Below are positions 34,401 to 46,400 of a stretch of DNA of 64,000 nt, piece by piece. Numbering within the stretch: position 1 is the stretch's first letter; every line of letters starts with the position of its first letter. Both the position numbers and the translations under genes were made by a program. The notes under the pieces were generated by a model. That model was not told the DNA's origin. It saw only the letters and a program-made list of their open reading frames with translations, and did no database searches. This DNA comes from Balanoglossus misakiensis. Its lineage: Eukaryota; Hemichordata. The DNA lies in contig CM082585.2 of the NCBI GenBank assembly GCA_040954595.2, positions 6,324,001 to 6,388,000 on the forward strand, in the 5' to 3' direction.

Positions 34401-37400
34401 TCTCTAATGACTACTTTATATATTTATGAAGCAAATAAAGATATATGTGTATTACATGTATAAAATTTGCAGTTAGTTAAACAAATATGTATGCATTTAT
34501 TTAAGAAAAAATAAAATGTTTTACTAACCAATTAATAGACATTTCATATCATTCTTAACAAAAATAGTACCTTGGAGATTTAAAAAGAGAGAGAGCACAC
34601 ATGCACAGTAATACTGTGGTAATTACCTAATTGAAAATTAAAATAGTCTAGATAAAAATAATTTAGCATATGATCAGTAATTTATGTAAATAAATTGATG
34701 GCTAATAGCCAGCTATAAATTATTTAATTTTGGTCTTATAATGACTAGCAGTTAATAGTGAAGTGAAAATGGCCATTTTCTGTTTACTCAGAGAATCAAT
34801 AAACAGAATGGAAGGGGATGTAATAAGAGCCACGACGACCTGGTCATGTCTAGATCCCATTGATCAGCCAGGCAGAAACATACCGCAGCCAGTGAAACCG
34901 GTTTGTGTAAGGGCAGGGCCATTTAACTATTGGAGGGAGGGGGAGGGGCTTGGTGATTTTTAAAGGAAGAGTGTTCCCGGGAAAATGTATGTTTGCAGTA
35001 GAAGGAAAGGGTTTCCACTTTTGAAATATGTCGTTTAAATAAACCCCCCCCCAACCCCGAACATTTGCTTTTGGATCAACATTCAGTACCTCATAAACCC
35101 CTATCCTCCCCACCACTATCAAATGACTCACCCCTAATGCTTCGACTCCGACTGCAGATAATGCTCGGCTATTCTACTCTACTGCTTTTACTTAGTTAAA
35201 TAGTGCATCATTTCCTGTCGCATTGCAAATAATTGATGATGGGCTGCGATGTCATTTGGATCGCCAAAGTGAACGCTGCATTGTGCCGGACCAAATGTGG
35301 ACTCTTTTTTAAGTGGGAAAAAAAATGCCACCGCGAGTTCAAAGTTGTCCACCACTAATGCTTTTATAGACTTCATCAATCGATTGTCCATAATCGTAAA
35401 AAACAATCATGTGGGACTTGGGAGTTTTTGAGTCAAAATGACGCAATTTGTAAAATCAGCTTATCTTATGAAGTGTAGTATGTCTTGAGGTCCAGCTGGG
35501 GCAGTCTGCAACTTACAATGGTTACAGAACTCCAGTCTATCTTTTCATACCTCTCCATGAAAAATATAGTTGTGTAACTTTAGGAAAGTACAACTGTATT
35601 ACAATTATTATCGCTGACTGGTTACAGGGGATTCTTCGCCATAGTTACATACTCACATCAACTTACAAGTAAAATTGCAAAATCTGACATTATTATAAAC
35701 TTTAATTATTAATTCCTACTTCCACATCGCAGCATGTCTTGAAGACTTCACTGTCGATGTTTACCGTATTCGCCATTAATATGCTTCTTGCATTACACTG
35801 ACCTTGAACTAGCCAATGCCATTAACAGGTCACAATGGCTGTAGATAAAACACCTTGATAAGAAAAATAAACCAAATTAAAACAAAGGTATCATCTAACA
35901 GACCGGTGATAGAATTGTTTATAAATTTATATAGGGTGTCTAAGCATGGACCTTGTCCTTCATCAGTCTCTCAAATTGCATAAACAGGTAAAGCAATTCA
36001 AAGCGGAAAAAACTGCTATCTACATAGGTATGTTGATGGAGTGGGGTTTTATGCAGCCCGTGAGATCGCAAGATTGCTGGAGTTATGCCATTAAAACTAG
36101 TGACACCTACCTGTCAAGCATAGAGTGGGGGTTCATAGCACAGTCGGGAAAACTAACCTTAGTGAAGGAAGCTTTTCACACCTACTAAGTCGTCAAAACT
36201 GTCCCCATTAAAATTGAGGATAGGGGCCACAACATCTCTCCTCAACTGTGATATCGCAGATGAAAAATCCTTTCAACCCTGTGGACTGTCCATCAATACC
36301 ATTGAAACCTGTGAGGTTGCTTTGGACCCACGGTACGACGATGATAATTTTCATTATCCGAAACCGTCAAAATGTCTCCAAGCAAGATAAAACCCCAGTG
36401 TTCTGTGCTGCGTTGGACCATCACAGGTTAAAACAGAAGTGGACAAGTCTTGAAAAATTTAACCCTTTCACCACCATAGTTCAGTCCAAATCCATCGTTT
36501 TCTGTGGCAAGGTTAGACCTCGAAAGAGGGATCTGGGGGTGAAAGGGTTAAATATTACTTATTGCTTTGACCACATATTAAATGACATCTTTTCTTTTCT
36601 ATGTTTTTGCAGATTTTTTCAAAGAGCTTTTGGATAAAGCTGAACGCGATCTGCACGAGATGTTCGTTCGTACGTACGGCTTACTCTACCAACAGAATTC
36701 CTACGTGTTTGCGGACTTATTTGAGAATTTGAGAAGCTACTACAATGGCGAAGACATGGACCTCTTGGAGGCGCAAAACGATTTCTTCATCACGTTGTTT
36801 CAAAAGATGTTCCAGCTGTTAAATACGCAGTATAGTTTCGACGACTCGTACATGTCGTGTGTTAGCGAGTACGTCGACGAGTTGAAGCCTTTCGGAGACG
36901 TGCCCCACAAGCTGTCGCTTCAGATCAACCGAGCGTTCATAGCAGCCAGGACGTTCGTGCAGGGTTTGGCGATCGGAGCCGACGTGGCTGAACGAGTGGC
37001 CCAGGTAGGTTCGAATAAATTATAAACTTTAAAGCTCCCTAACTTTTCACTATGTTTTCAGTAGTTTTGTTTGGTGTATCTACTGCAGTTTCTTGTTCAA
37101 ATCCCTGAAGCATGATGAAATGCCCAGTATCCAGCTTATCAAAACCACCTATAGTCAAAATTTGAATCCAAGTCTGGACTAGAATTCATCTGTTAACAAT
37201 GGCTGTTACATAAAAACAGGCTATGCTGACAAGCAGAGTACTGGTTATTTTAGCATGCTGTTTGGAGTAGAACAAGAAATTGCATTTGGTACACAGAACA
37301 AAAATACTGAAAATAAAGCCAAAAGTTTTCATTTAAAAATCTCTGATGACACGGAGGGCTCTTTAAAACATCTGCCAACTACTTCCATTGGCTCAGAGAA

Positions 37401-40400
37401 AAATGAACACATCCTTAACTTCAGAGAATATTTTTTTGGCAAATTCCATTAAGGCATGTAAAAATCTTCCTCGTATGGAAAATGGAAACATCCTTCAAAA
37501 ATGTCATTGGGTCATTCCTTAAATCCCTCTTCTCTGTATTTAAAAACAACAATCCTCGACATTCTAATCAAGCATTTGTTTTTAAGAGTTCGCTAAGACA
37601 AGATAAGTAGCAAGTCTCTGAAATTTCAGACTGCTTCAGGCTCCTTCACTCCAGAAGTTATTATCCTAATGGTTTGCGTATGATGACCTATGTTCCGAGA
37701 CACTCAGTGGGAATATTGTAGATTATACCTTCAGAGAAAATACATCTTTTTTATCAGTGACGTAAAAAGATTATCCAGAACAGAGTGGGTCTATTATTTT
37801 ACTTGATATCCAAGTCTGACAAAAAACCTTTGACGCAAACAGGTCACTAATGTCATTGTATACTGTTAAGATGGCATGCACATCCTGAAAGTAAAGTGAT
37901 TTTATTTTAAATAATAGTGCAAAGTACGGTTCACATAAATTTCAGTTAATCTCAGATCTCTGCACGGAATATTTCTGAAACAATCTCGTCATTTCTTGGA
38001 GGGAAAAACAGGGTAATATCCTATGGGATGATTTTACTAAATTTGTTTTAATCAGGCGATTATCAAGAGAGCGATAGTTGATGAATTGTGTGATTATTCT
38101 AAAATCTAGCTATCGGCTGAACGGGGAGTGGAAAGTCCTGCATCCGTATTGGCTGATTACGGCACAGCGGTGTGTTCTGATGATGCCTACAGCAACATTT
38201 GCTGATAAATCTTCATATCTACATGGTAGTACCTACATATGCTCCTACCTGCAGTCATATTGAATGATTCAGCTTGGAAACCACTAGACTGTGAATGTAC
38301 GATAAGTGTGGTCGTATTACCATAGGCATATCAGGGTGTTCATACCTATTTGCAGATAATAACTGCAGCCTTATCGGCAGATTCATGTTTCTGCATCTGC
38401 AGATGACAGCTTGAGAACTACTGGTAGATAGGGGCTCATATCCATTTTCACATTATAAAACCTACCAGCCGTATTGACAGATAGTTGCTTATAAATCTGC
38501 AGGTGACATACAGCAATACTGGCAGCTAGCTGTTTATGCATCTGTAGATGAATTAGGCTGTTGCGCTACTGGTAGATAGGTATTCCTGTCTGTTCGCAGA
38601 TGATACCTACAAACCAGGCAGATAAATTCAAATACATTTGTGGCAGCCATTTTGAGCAGATTTCAGCAGATAGCTTCAACCATGTTGGTAGACAGATTCC
38701 CCCACCTACATGCAATGAAGATGACAGCTACAACCCTGTTAGCATTTAGCTTTGTACGATTAGGAGACATACTAGGGTAGTTACTCAAAACCACAAGATA
38801 TGCGCCTAATTCAGAGAAAACAATGCAATGTGAAGCTGACCTTGGGCAAATGTAAACTTTGCTGGAGAAGAGGATTGTGCGATATTTGGTTTAACCGAGA
38901 TGCGCTGCCATGGTTACAGCACACCGTCTTGTGGAGGGGGCCGTCGAACAACTGGACTGGCTAATTGGAAATGTCAGTGGGTACTGCATTCGGGTCATTT
39001 GATCGCTAATGCATAACACGGATTTTCAAGTGTATTTCAGTCTTAACACGGCTTTGTATTCAGGATGGGGTCTGAGTGCACTACACAAGAGGGATGGTAA
39101 AAACTGAGATGAAATTGCACAGAAACTGAACATTTTTTGACAATTCTCTGTGTCATTATTTACAACATGCAAAATTTTGTGCTTTGTAATGAGTCTTTGT
39201 AATGTTTTTGGAACCTCAGCTCAACTCGAACTCTCTTAACTGATTTACAAATTGTAATGCACTGGACCGCAATTGTACTGGTCAATGCTGATCTCCTCAT
39301 TTCTGGTGCAGCCACCGAACGAAATTGTGAGATTAGTCCTCCAACAGAGCCGGTTTTCGAATCCTAGTTAAGTTGTTCCACCATTGTCCGGTGGAGATGT
39401 GTACTTTGGAGCGACACAAAGCACCGAACAAGCCACTCAGTTGTCGCGCACAAAGCCCTCTGGGTCAAAGGTCAGTGTTTGCCCGCAAGCAGTATACCGC
39501 GCGCAACAAAGCGGGGAATGGTGATAGAGAAAAGCTTGACAACTACTTGTGAAGGGTTTGCGTCTAAGTGATAGAATTCTCAGGAGGGTATATACTGTAT
39601 AGCTTGCAGTGTACAGAGACGGTCGAACTCCACGGATGAGAGAAATCTGGGCATTAAGATGCAACTAACATAGACAAGGGCACAGGTGGGAAACGCGTTG
39701 TCTGAATTGAGCGTCGTAAAGTACAGGATAGTACATGAGAATCTCTGACGTTATGCGAACGCCAAATGGTCAGAAAACGAAACAGTCTTAAATTATGGCG
39801 GAATCGTTAATTGTCTGTGAACGAGCTGTCTTTGGAGAAATGTGAAGAAGTTGAGTTGTGTGGACTGTTTACTAATACTGCAGATCTTCAGAAGTTCGCG
39901 TTTTGTCAGGATAGTGTAATTCTTTCATAGGGAACTAAATTTTGTAGATAATTTTTTTTGTGTGTGTGTAGGCTATGGTTCAGTTGTCAACAATTTCAGT
40001 GTTAGGGACAACATGTATTACGTATTCAGAATTGACCAGAAAACAGATGATGAACAGTATTAAAATAATTGTCTAAACTATCCTCTCTGAATGCAAGATG
40101 TAAATACGTATTGAAATCTTAACATTTTTCAGAAGCGCAGTGAAAATCTGAGCTGAGTAGCGACATTGTACGCAAGCAGTGAACCAGGAGAGTTTGTGCA
40201 CATTGAGAAATGTGATATTTCTATGCATCAGTGCTGGCTACATATCAACCACTGAGTTTGGTTATTAATAATAAATGAGCGAGTTCAGTTGTTGTTTTAA
40301 AGTGGCATTTCTCTGTCTTTTGATACAGCTTGCATATTTTCCTTCTGTTCATCAGCTACGAGACATCGTTTCAATCCCTTTATCATGTCTAAAATTCAGC

Positions 40401-43400
40401 TCAATGTGATATAATATGTGTGTGTGTCTACCTGTCTGTCTGTCTGTGTATGTCCAACTCATATAATGAAACCCAAAAAATTGTTAGATGCTACAAGCAA
40501 TGGCCCTTATGCATCTATCTAAAATCACATATATCTGATCCTGCTATCAATGGATTGTATGCAGTCTTGTTGAAATTACATAATCGCCAGTTTCGATAAG
40601 TTCAGAGTCAACAGGCTTAAGATTTGGCAGTAAGCTGTAAAACAAAAATACAGAATCTTAATGGAGAGTTGCAAACTTTGGATGTCAATGACATCGCAGT
40701 AATATGCATATCGGTTATTTGCAGTGAAGCACCGCAAGTATGGAGAGATGTTTCTGTCTGTTATAATAAAATGCCTCTGATTATATCTACTGAGTTTTTT
40801 ATGCCATGATTAAAAGTAAAGTCCTTCTGCTTTTAATGCCAAAGCTTCCATTGCAGCAAGGCAGTAATTGCTTTCAATTATGGCAGGAGCAATTTTCATG
40901 TTAATATTGCAGAGTAGTTGGTGCACTTTCTGTGAACCTGGATTGTGTAGCGGGGGTTCGAAATACTTCAGAATAGGAAGATATGAAAGCTGCATTATGC
41001 GACAGAGTGCATATGAATTGTATCTCTCTCGCCTGAAGATTCCACGGTGCACTTTTTGAAAATAATACATGGAAAATTGTCAGAAAATGTTACCGGATGA
41101 ACGTATCAGAATTCAGTGGTTTGGGGCGATAAAAAATGAAATTTTCAAGGCCAGCTAGATTTAATTTCCTGACAGAAAATATCATGTAAGGCCCACAGCT
41201 CTGAGGAGGTGTCATGTGTCCATAAAAAAATTTAATGAGCAATTTAAAAATGTTTCCAAAAAAGACCAACTCAGCAGATCCTTCTCCATGGGGCGGGGTG
41301 GGTGAGGGGGTTCAAAGTTGGGGAAAGCCTGATATTGACACACCCAAACAATGAAGCTCAGATACTTACAAGTCCAATGAAAGATGACTTACAGATCAGA
41401 TAAATATAATTTCTGATTATAAACATGCAAGTACGACCTATGAATCAAGTGGAGTCGCCGTTATCAACTTAAAATGCAGAAGTTGCAAACTCTTTGGCAA
41501 TATGTAATTTTAGGGCACCTAGTGGGTTTTACTGGACAATCGATTAAATATACCTAGACTCAAGTGCATGCTCACAGTGGATTTCCTAAGGTATAGGAAC
41601 ATGCATAGATAAAACAACAGTTGATGAACTCAACTAACATTGCCACTGCATGCTTAGAGATGACATCATTGATTATACACCAACGTGAACCCAGATAAAA
41701 TTTACCAGGGTGCTGGGCTGAACAAAGACCGTGTTATTTTATTTCTGCATCATTGTTTCAACACTTCAGAATTGCATACCAAAGGTCAAGAAGCTGTCAG
41801 CATTTGCTGGTTCGAAAAAAATGATATATGTGAACCGCATACTTGAGCAAATATCAGAGTATTGACATTAAAAGAACCAATGCAAGATTTTTAATCCAAC
41901 AAATTATCAATAATAGTTTTCACTGAGCATTAAACACACTTGTTTGTTTCGGAAATTACTCTTGCAAATTAAAAAGCAATTTCCTGCGTGGCGGAGATTG
42001 GGTCCTGACGTGATGTGGTATATTTTTACCGATATTGTGTGTCTGGGCATGGCTGTTACCCAGGCCTGTACGATCTGGACAAAGAAGCCATTCTTCCCAA
42101 AATAGTTTGTTTGTTTTCAGTAACCTTTGGTATCAACCAAAGTCTTTTACATGTTGGCATTTATGTGGCTGCAATATTTCCAATTTTCCCCCCGACGATT
42201 TTAAAGGAATTAACAAATCTCAATCTGACTGTTCATATCTGTGCCACAGGGAGAATTTTTTTGGAATTTTGATGGCCATGATTAAGTACCCTGGGTATAT
42301 GCATTGCGTCTCATGTAGGAATAAAAATCAATCTGATAATAAAAATCAGATGTAGAATACGACTTCTGTACCTACACAGTGTTCTCTGGTGCTGTCGCGT
42401 AATACAAACGTCGCCATACTCAATATCTGATTTTAATCAGATTGGAATAAATAATTTGAGATTAGACTAAATATAGACATTTATAAGTTCAGGGTTTAGT
42501 ATAAGATGCTACAACCCTCCACATGTTAATTACTATTCAACATGTGTACAAGATACACAATTCAGTCATAATTTATGAGCATAATGGGGATTATCTTGTC
42601 ATTGTTTTGGCACCTGGATTTTAATGACTTCATAATGCTGTTGAATGATAAATCCAAGGAACTGACACGGATTCTAGATGTATTCAAAGTGGCGCTCTGA
42701 TAATATTATAATGCAAGGTATTCTGGTGGGTGTTAATTTTGTGAAACCTCCATAGGTAGAACATTTTCGGAACCTGGATAGGTCGAGTTAATTTTCATCG
42801 GAACTGGGAGCTTGGTGTGTAATTATGTTTTTAATGAATGGAAATTCATTCCTTTGAGGAAAATAGAAGGGAGATTATATGCCACTCTGTGAACGGAGAT
42901 ACGATAATTTGCAGCAATTTGTGTTGATCATTGATGGCAAATTATTGATATAATTTCTGGCTAATGCAAGGAAGCTAAGATGTTTGTGAAAATGAAAGTG
43001 AAATTTTGGGGGAAAAGTGGTTTGAAAGTGAAACAGTAGAGTTAGGTGAGATGTTCTTTGGAATAGCTTTTGAAAATTTGGAATCATTAAAGGTTTTGAC
43101 TAAAGATTTGACACTGTCTGTCTGTATGTATGTATGAATGTATGTATGTATGTATTATGTATGTATGTACTATGTATGTATGTACACTACAGTATGTACG
43201 TACAGTACATGTATGTATGTATGTATGTACAGTATATGTATGTGTGTGTGCATTTATCTAGTGCATCTGCGAAGATAGTGACAAAACCATTAATATTCAG
43301 GGGTGTGCTTAGGGTTGTGCGTTAAATAGAAATAAAACAATAGTAGAGCATTCAGGCAAGAGTAAAGGGCGCATAAATATCGCCGTATTGCGATTGATGA

Positions 43401-46400
43401 GTCGTATTTGACACGCTAATCAGGAGGAATGTTACGACCATGTATCCAATATGCAGAGTCAACCCGTTTGGAATTGTTAACACTAAAAGCATGTCTCACT
43501 CCGAGAATGGAGTCTTAATCCCCTTTGAGTTGCTCGGATCGCGGATTTCTTGGCGGCCTTTGACGAAAGTTCTTGAAAGCAGAACTTGGGCCTCACAACT
43601 AATCGTGTTCTCATTAAAAACTTTGAGATGCTTGTGGCTTGTCATGCAAGGCCGACAGATCCGGTATAATTGGACTGGTTGAGTTCGTCCATTACTTCGA
43701 AAAAATTGACGTACAATATTTTTAGATACGACATATGGAATGCCTGGCTCTGTTTTAAAGAAAGCACCGAAAACGTCTTGGATTTGAAGACATATTTCTA
43801 ATATGGGGTCAGTATTGCTCAAATTGTCAGTGGCCCGTATTGTGAAAATGTTGGAAAATAAGTATTGGTTTTTGGGAATATTGAAGTATCGGTTTCCATC
43901 GGTTTTCAGTGAGAAATGTAGCATTGAGAGAGTGTCGAACATGGATTGCTTCCTTCCTCGTGATTGCTAGACGCAAAAAATCCTATTTTTTTTCAATTCT
44001 GCCACCGTGAGCTAGTTCTCGTCTGTTTCACATCATTCAGCTCATCATTTCAGCAGAAAGCAGTCTGTTTTTTTGTCTACAGATGTACTCTGATTTAAGT
44101 GTCTTTGATCGTCTGTCTGTGAATCTCATGTCCTTTATGACGAAATGTAAATTTGTATTTCTGTATATTGGGGTGATTATCGGCCATTGGTTATGCATTT
44201 CACAAGAGCGCTTGTTGACCCGAGGAGCTGTTTTCATGGAAACCAGACTGGCTGACGTCTGCTAAATTATGCAGGGATGTGTGCAGTTTTTTCAGGACTG
44301 AATTTTAGAGAATTCTGCGATATTACGTCTCTGCCGATATTGTGTGTGCATTCTTTTTGTGAAAATGATACACAAGTAATGTATTTGTTAAATTATACAA
44401 CAGTGCTCAACACAGCGTTGGTGCGATGGTTTAAATCAGTCATGGCTAGCGGAAATTTATTTTTATTTTTCAATTCAAAATTTATTTGTAAGAGCCGGTT
44501 TTATCGAAACTGACTGTCACTTTGTCAGGAATTTTTGTGGTCATGTATTCTTGCATAACACCAGTCTGTCTTACCAGCCACCTGGATTTCAAATCCAGAC
44601 GAATTCACATTTTTTTTTTCAATTTACGCCCCTTATCTTGTACAGTGGTTGTTTCAATTGATATTCGTGGGATATTCTGGGCCAGTTTCATGTCATCTTA
44701 TTTAAATTACGATCTCAAGGTTAAATTACATGAAGAGGAATTTGCGATAGAGATTTCTTGTCAGCGGCGATTATTTAATCCACTGATTTTCACTGAACAA
44801 AGAATAATTTATATGGCAGCAGATTTGTCACCCTGAGTCATAGTGTATTATTAAATCTCTTTTATCTTTAGAACAACTGTCATCCCTTTTAAGTCGCTGC
44901 CATGAAAACGATGGACCGGTTGATATTGTCAAGTAGGGGAGTCTTTTGGGGATGGGCTGCGCTAATGTAGAATAGGGTTTCATAATTCGGGGACGTGTTT
45001 TAGTGTTTTGGCATGGGGGTTGCGGTTTGGGGCGAGCTATCCTATTATTGGATAGGGGAGGTTTCAGTATGGGTTGTACCATTGTGGAATGCAGGTTACA
45101 TTTTAGGATGGGCTTTTTTTCAAAAGGGGGCGATCTACTAAAGATGGGTCAAACTATTTTGAAGATGAGAATCATGGGAAAATGTGAATCACGTTATTGT
45201 TTTTTAAATAGGATTATTCGTGGTGATTTGATGTACAGCCACTTTTCAACTAAAAATGACGCCACGCTTTTATGTTGACTTAATTTGATTGAGCTGTCTG
45301 TAGATGTTTTCTCAACGTCTGTAACATAGTGATGGTGTGATAATAACCGGAAACAGAGACCTAGCATATAGCACTTGAATAACAGCAAGATAGACTAAAA
45401 TGTAGTGTTTTTTATATTGTCGTAGTAGGTCATTCTTTCTGAGAGGGTAAACACTACAGACTCTTGCATGTTGCTAATGTTAACTAGTGATGTAAAGCAG
45501 TAGCATATCTTCACATACTGAGCATCACTTCTCAGATATTGAAATGAATGTAGCAAGACTACCTGTAGTAGTTTAATACAAATGCAGAATGAAAGAACAA
45601 AGCTCAATTCATGCTAACATGGTTACTTGTTTGTTTGTTTGTTAGGTGTATCCTACAGAGGAATGCGGAGAAGCCCTGATGAAGATGTCATATTGCCCTC
45701 ACTGCAAAGGTCTGCCGTCAGCAAAGCCTTGTAACAACTTCTGCATAAATGTGATGAAGGGTTGCCTTGCCAACCATGCTGATTTGGATGCAGAGTGGAA
45801 CAACTACATAGGTGAGAGAAATTTCCTCAAATGTTTGTTACAGAGTTTGAGACTATCAAATAGATAGGCGTATCTGTCAAATTTTATCAGTTTATGAAAA
45901 AATCTTAGCTTTCAGGTGTTATTTTGGTTTTGAGCTGTAGTGAAGGAAAATATGATGCACAGGATAAACATTAATATCAGATTTTGTGTGAAAATCATAT
46001 CTTCCACAGATGTTGTGATTCTGATTTTGGTAGAGTAGTTAGCATGTCACTCATCACTTCAGACATCAGATTCTGTGAATAACTGTTACACATTCAAAAA
46101 ATTATCTAGATTTTCAGCTTGCTTATACAGTGACCCTTGTCTGTCGAGGACACCTCTGGGAACAGAAGATCTGTCTTGACTAGAGAGGTGTCCTTAAAAG
46201 ATAGGTCACAGATCTCGCAGCTTTTTCCTATGGTTTCCTCTGTATGACAATGTATGTTCCGTGGAGTCATTGTCTCTGATTTTGTCGCACAACATTTTGA
46301 TGGAAAGCTAAATTAGAAGTAAGACTTATGGTAGGCTAGGCAGTATATAATTAAGTTTGATTGATAACAGTGTTTGCGACATAGATCTGAAACTTCTCTT

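Larger units (their letters stand above)
24291..36612 (+). other. Glypican intron 2 (12.3 kb)
   Basis: Bounded by GTAAGT and TTTTTGCAG. It contains a CpG-richer patch (24720-25470), hairpins at 26418-26464 and 33316-33384, poly-C and poly-G runs (26606-26619, 28914-28927, 30718-30729), two copies of a GACTGGC-GGCCAT string (28018-28038, 30002-30022), and an 85-bp MITE just before exon 3 (36463-36547). No nested gene is convincing. The - strand frame at 35188-35406 is the most protein-like. Confidence 0.9.
37005..45645 (+). other. Glypican intron 3 (8.6 kb)
   Basis: Bounded by GTAGGT and TTTGTTAG. It contains a degenerate minisatellite (38340-38700), a TATG microsatellite (43114-43255), a TGTC/GT run (40416-40450) and a degenerate G-rich repeat (44935-45180). 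A 148-codon - strand frame at 43496-43942 has no recognisable features. Confidence 0.9.

Noticed and set aside
35946-35987. ATG frame [14 protein letters not shown] ending at CAG|GTAAAG upstream of glypican exon 3, as an alternative first exon
   Set aside because: It ends in phase 0, but exon 3 needs a phase-1 donor, so it could not give the known frame.
39281-39372. tRNA-like B-box string (GGTTTTCGAATCC), possible tRNA or SINE
   Set aside because: Two extra bases within the box, no A-box at the right distance and no cloverleaf.
43134-43325. Open frame of repeated MYVCMYVQY residues
   Set aside because: Translation of the TATG microsatellite, not a gene.
43496-43942. 148-codon - strand open frame in glypican intron 3
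   Set aside because: Longest frame after the one at 61359, but no family motif, promoter or splice context. Kept out of the gene list.
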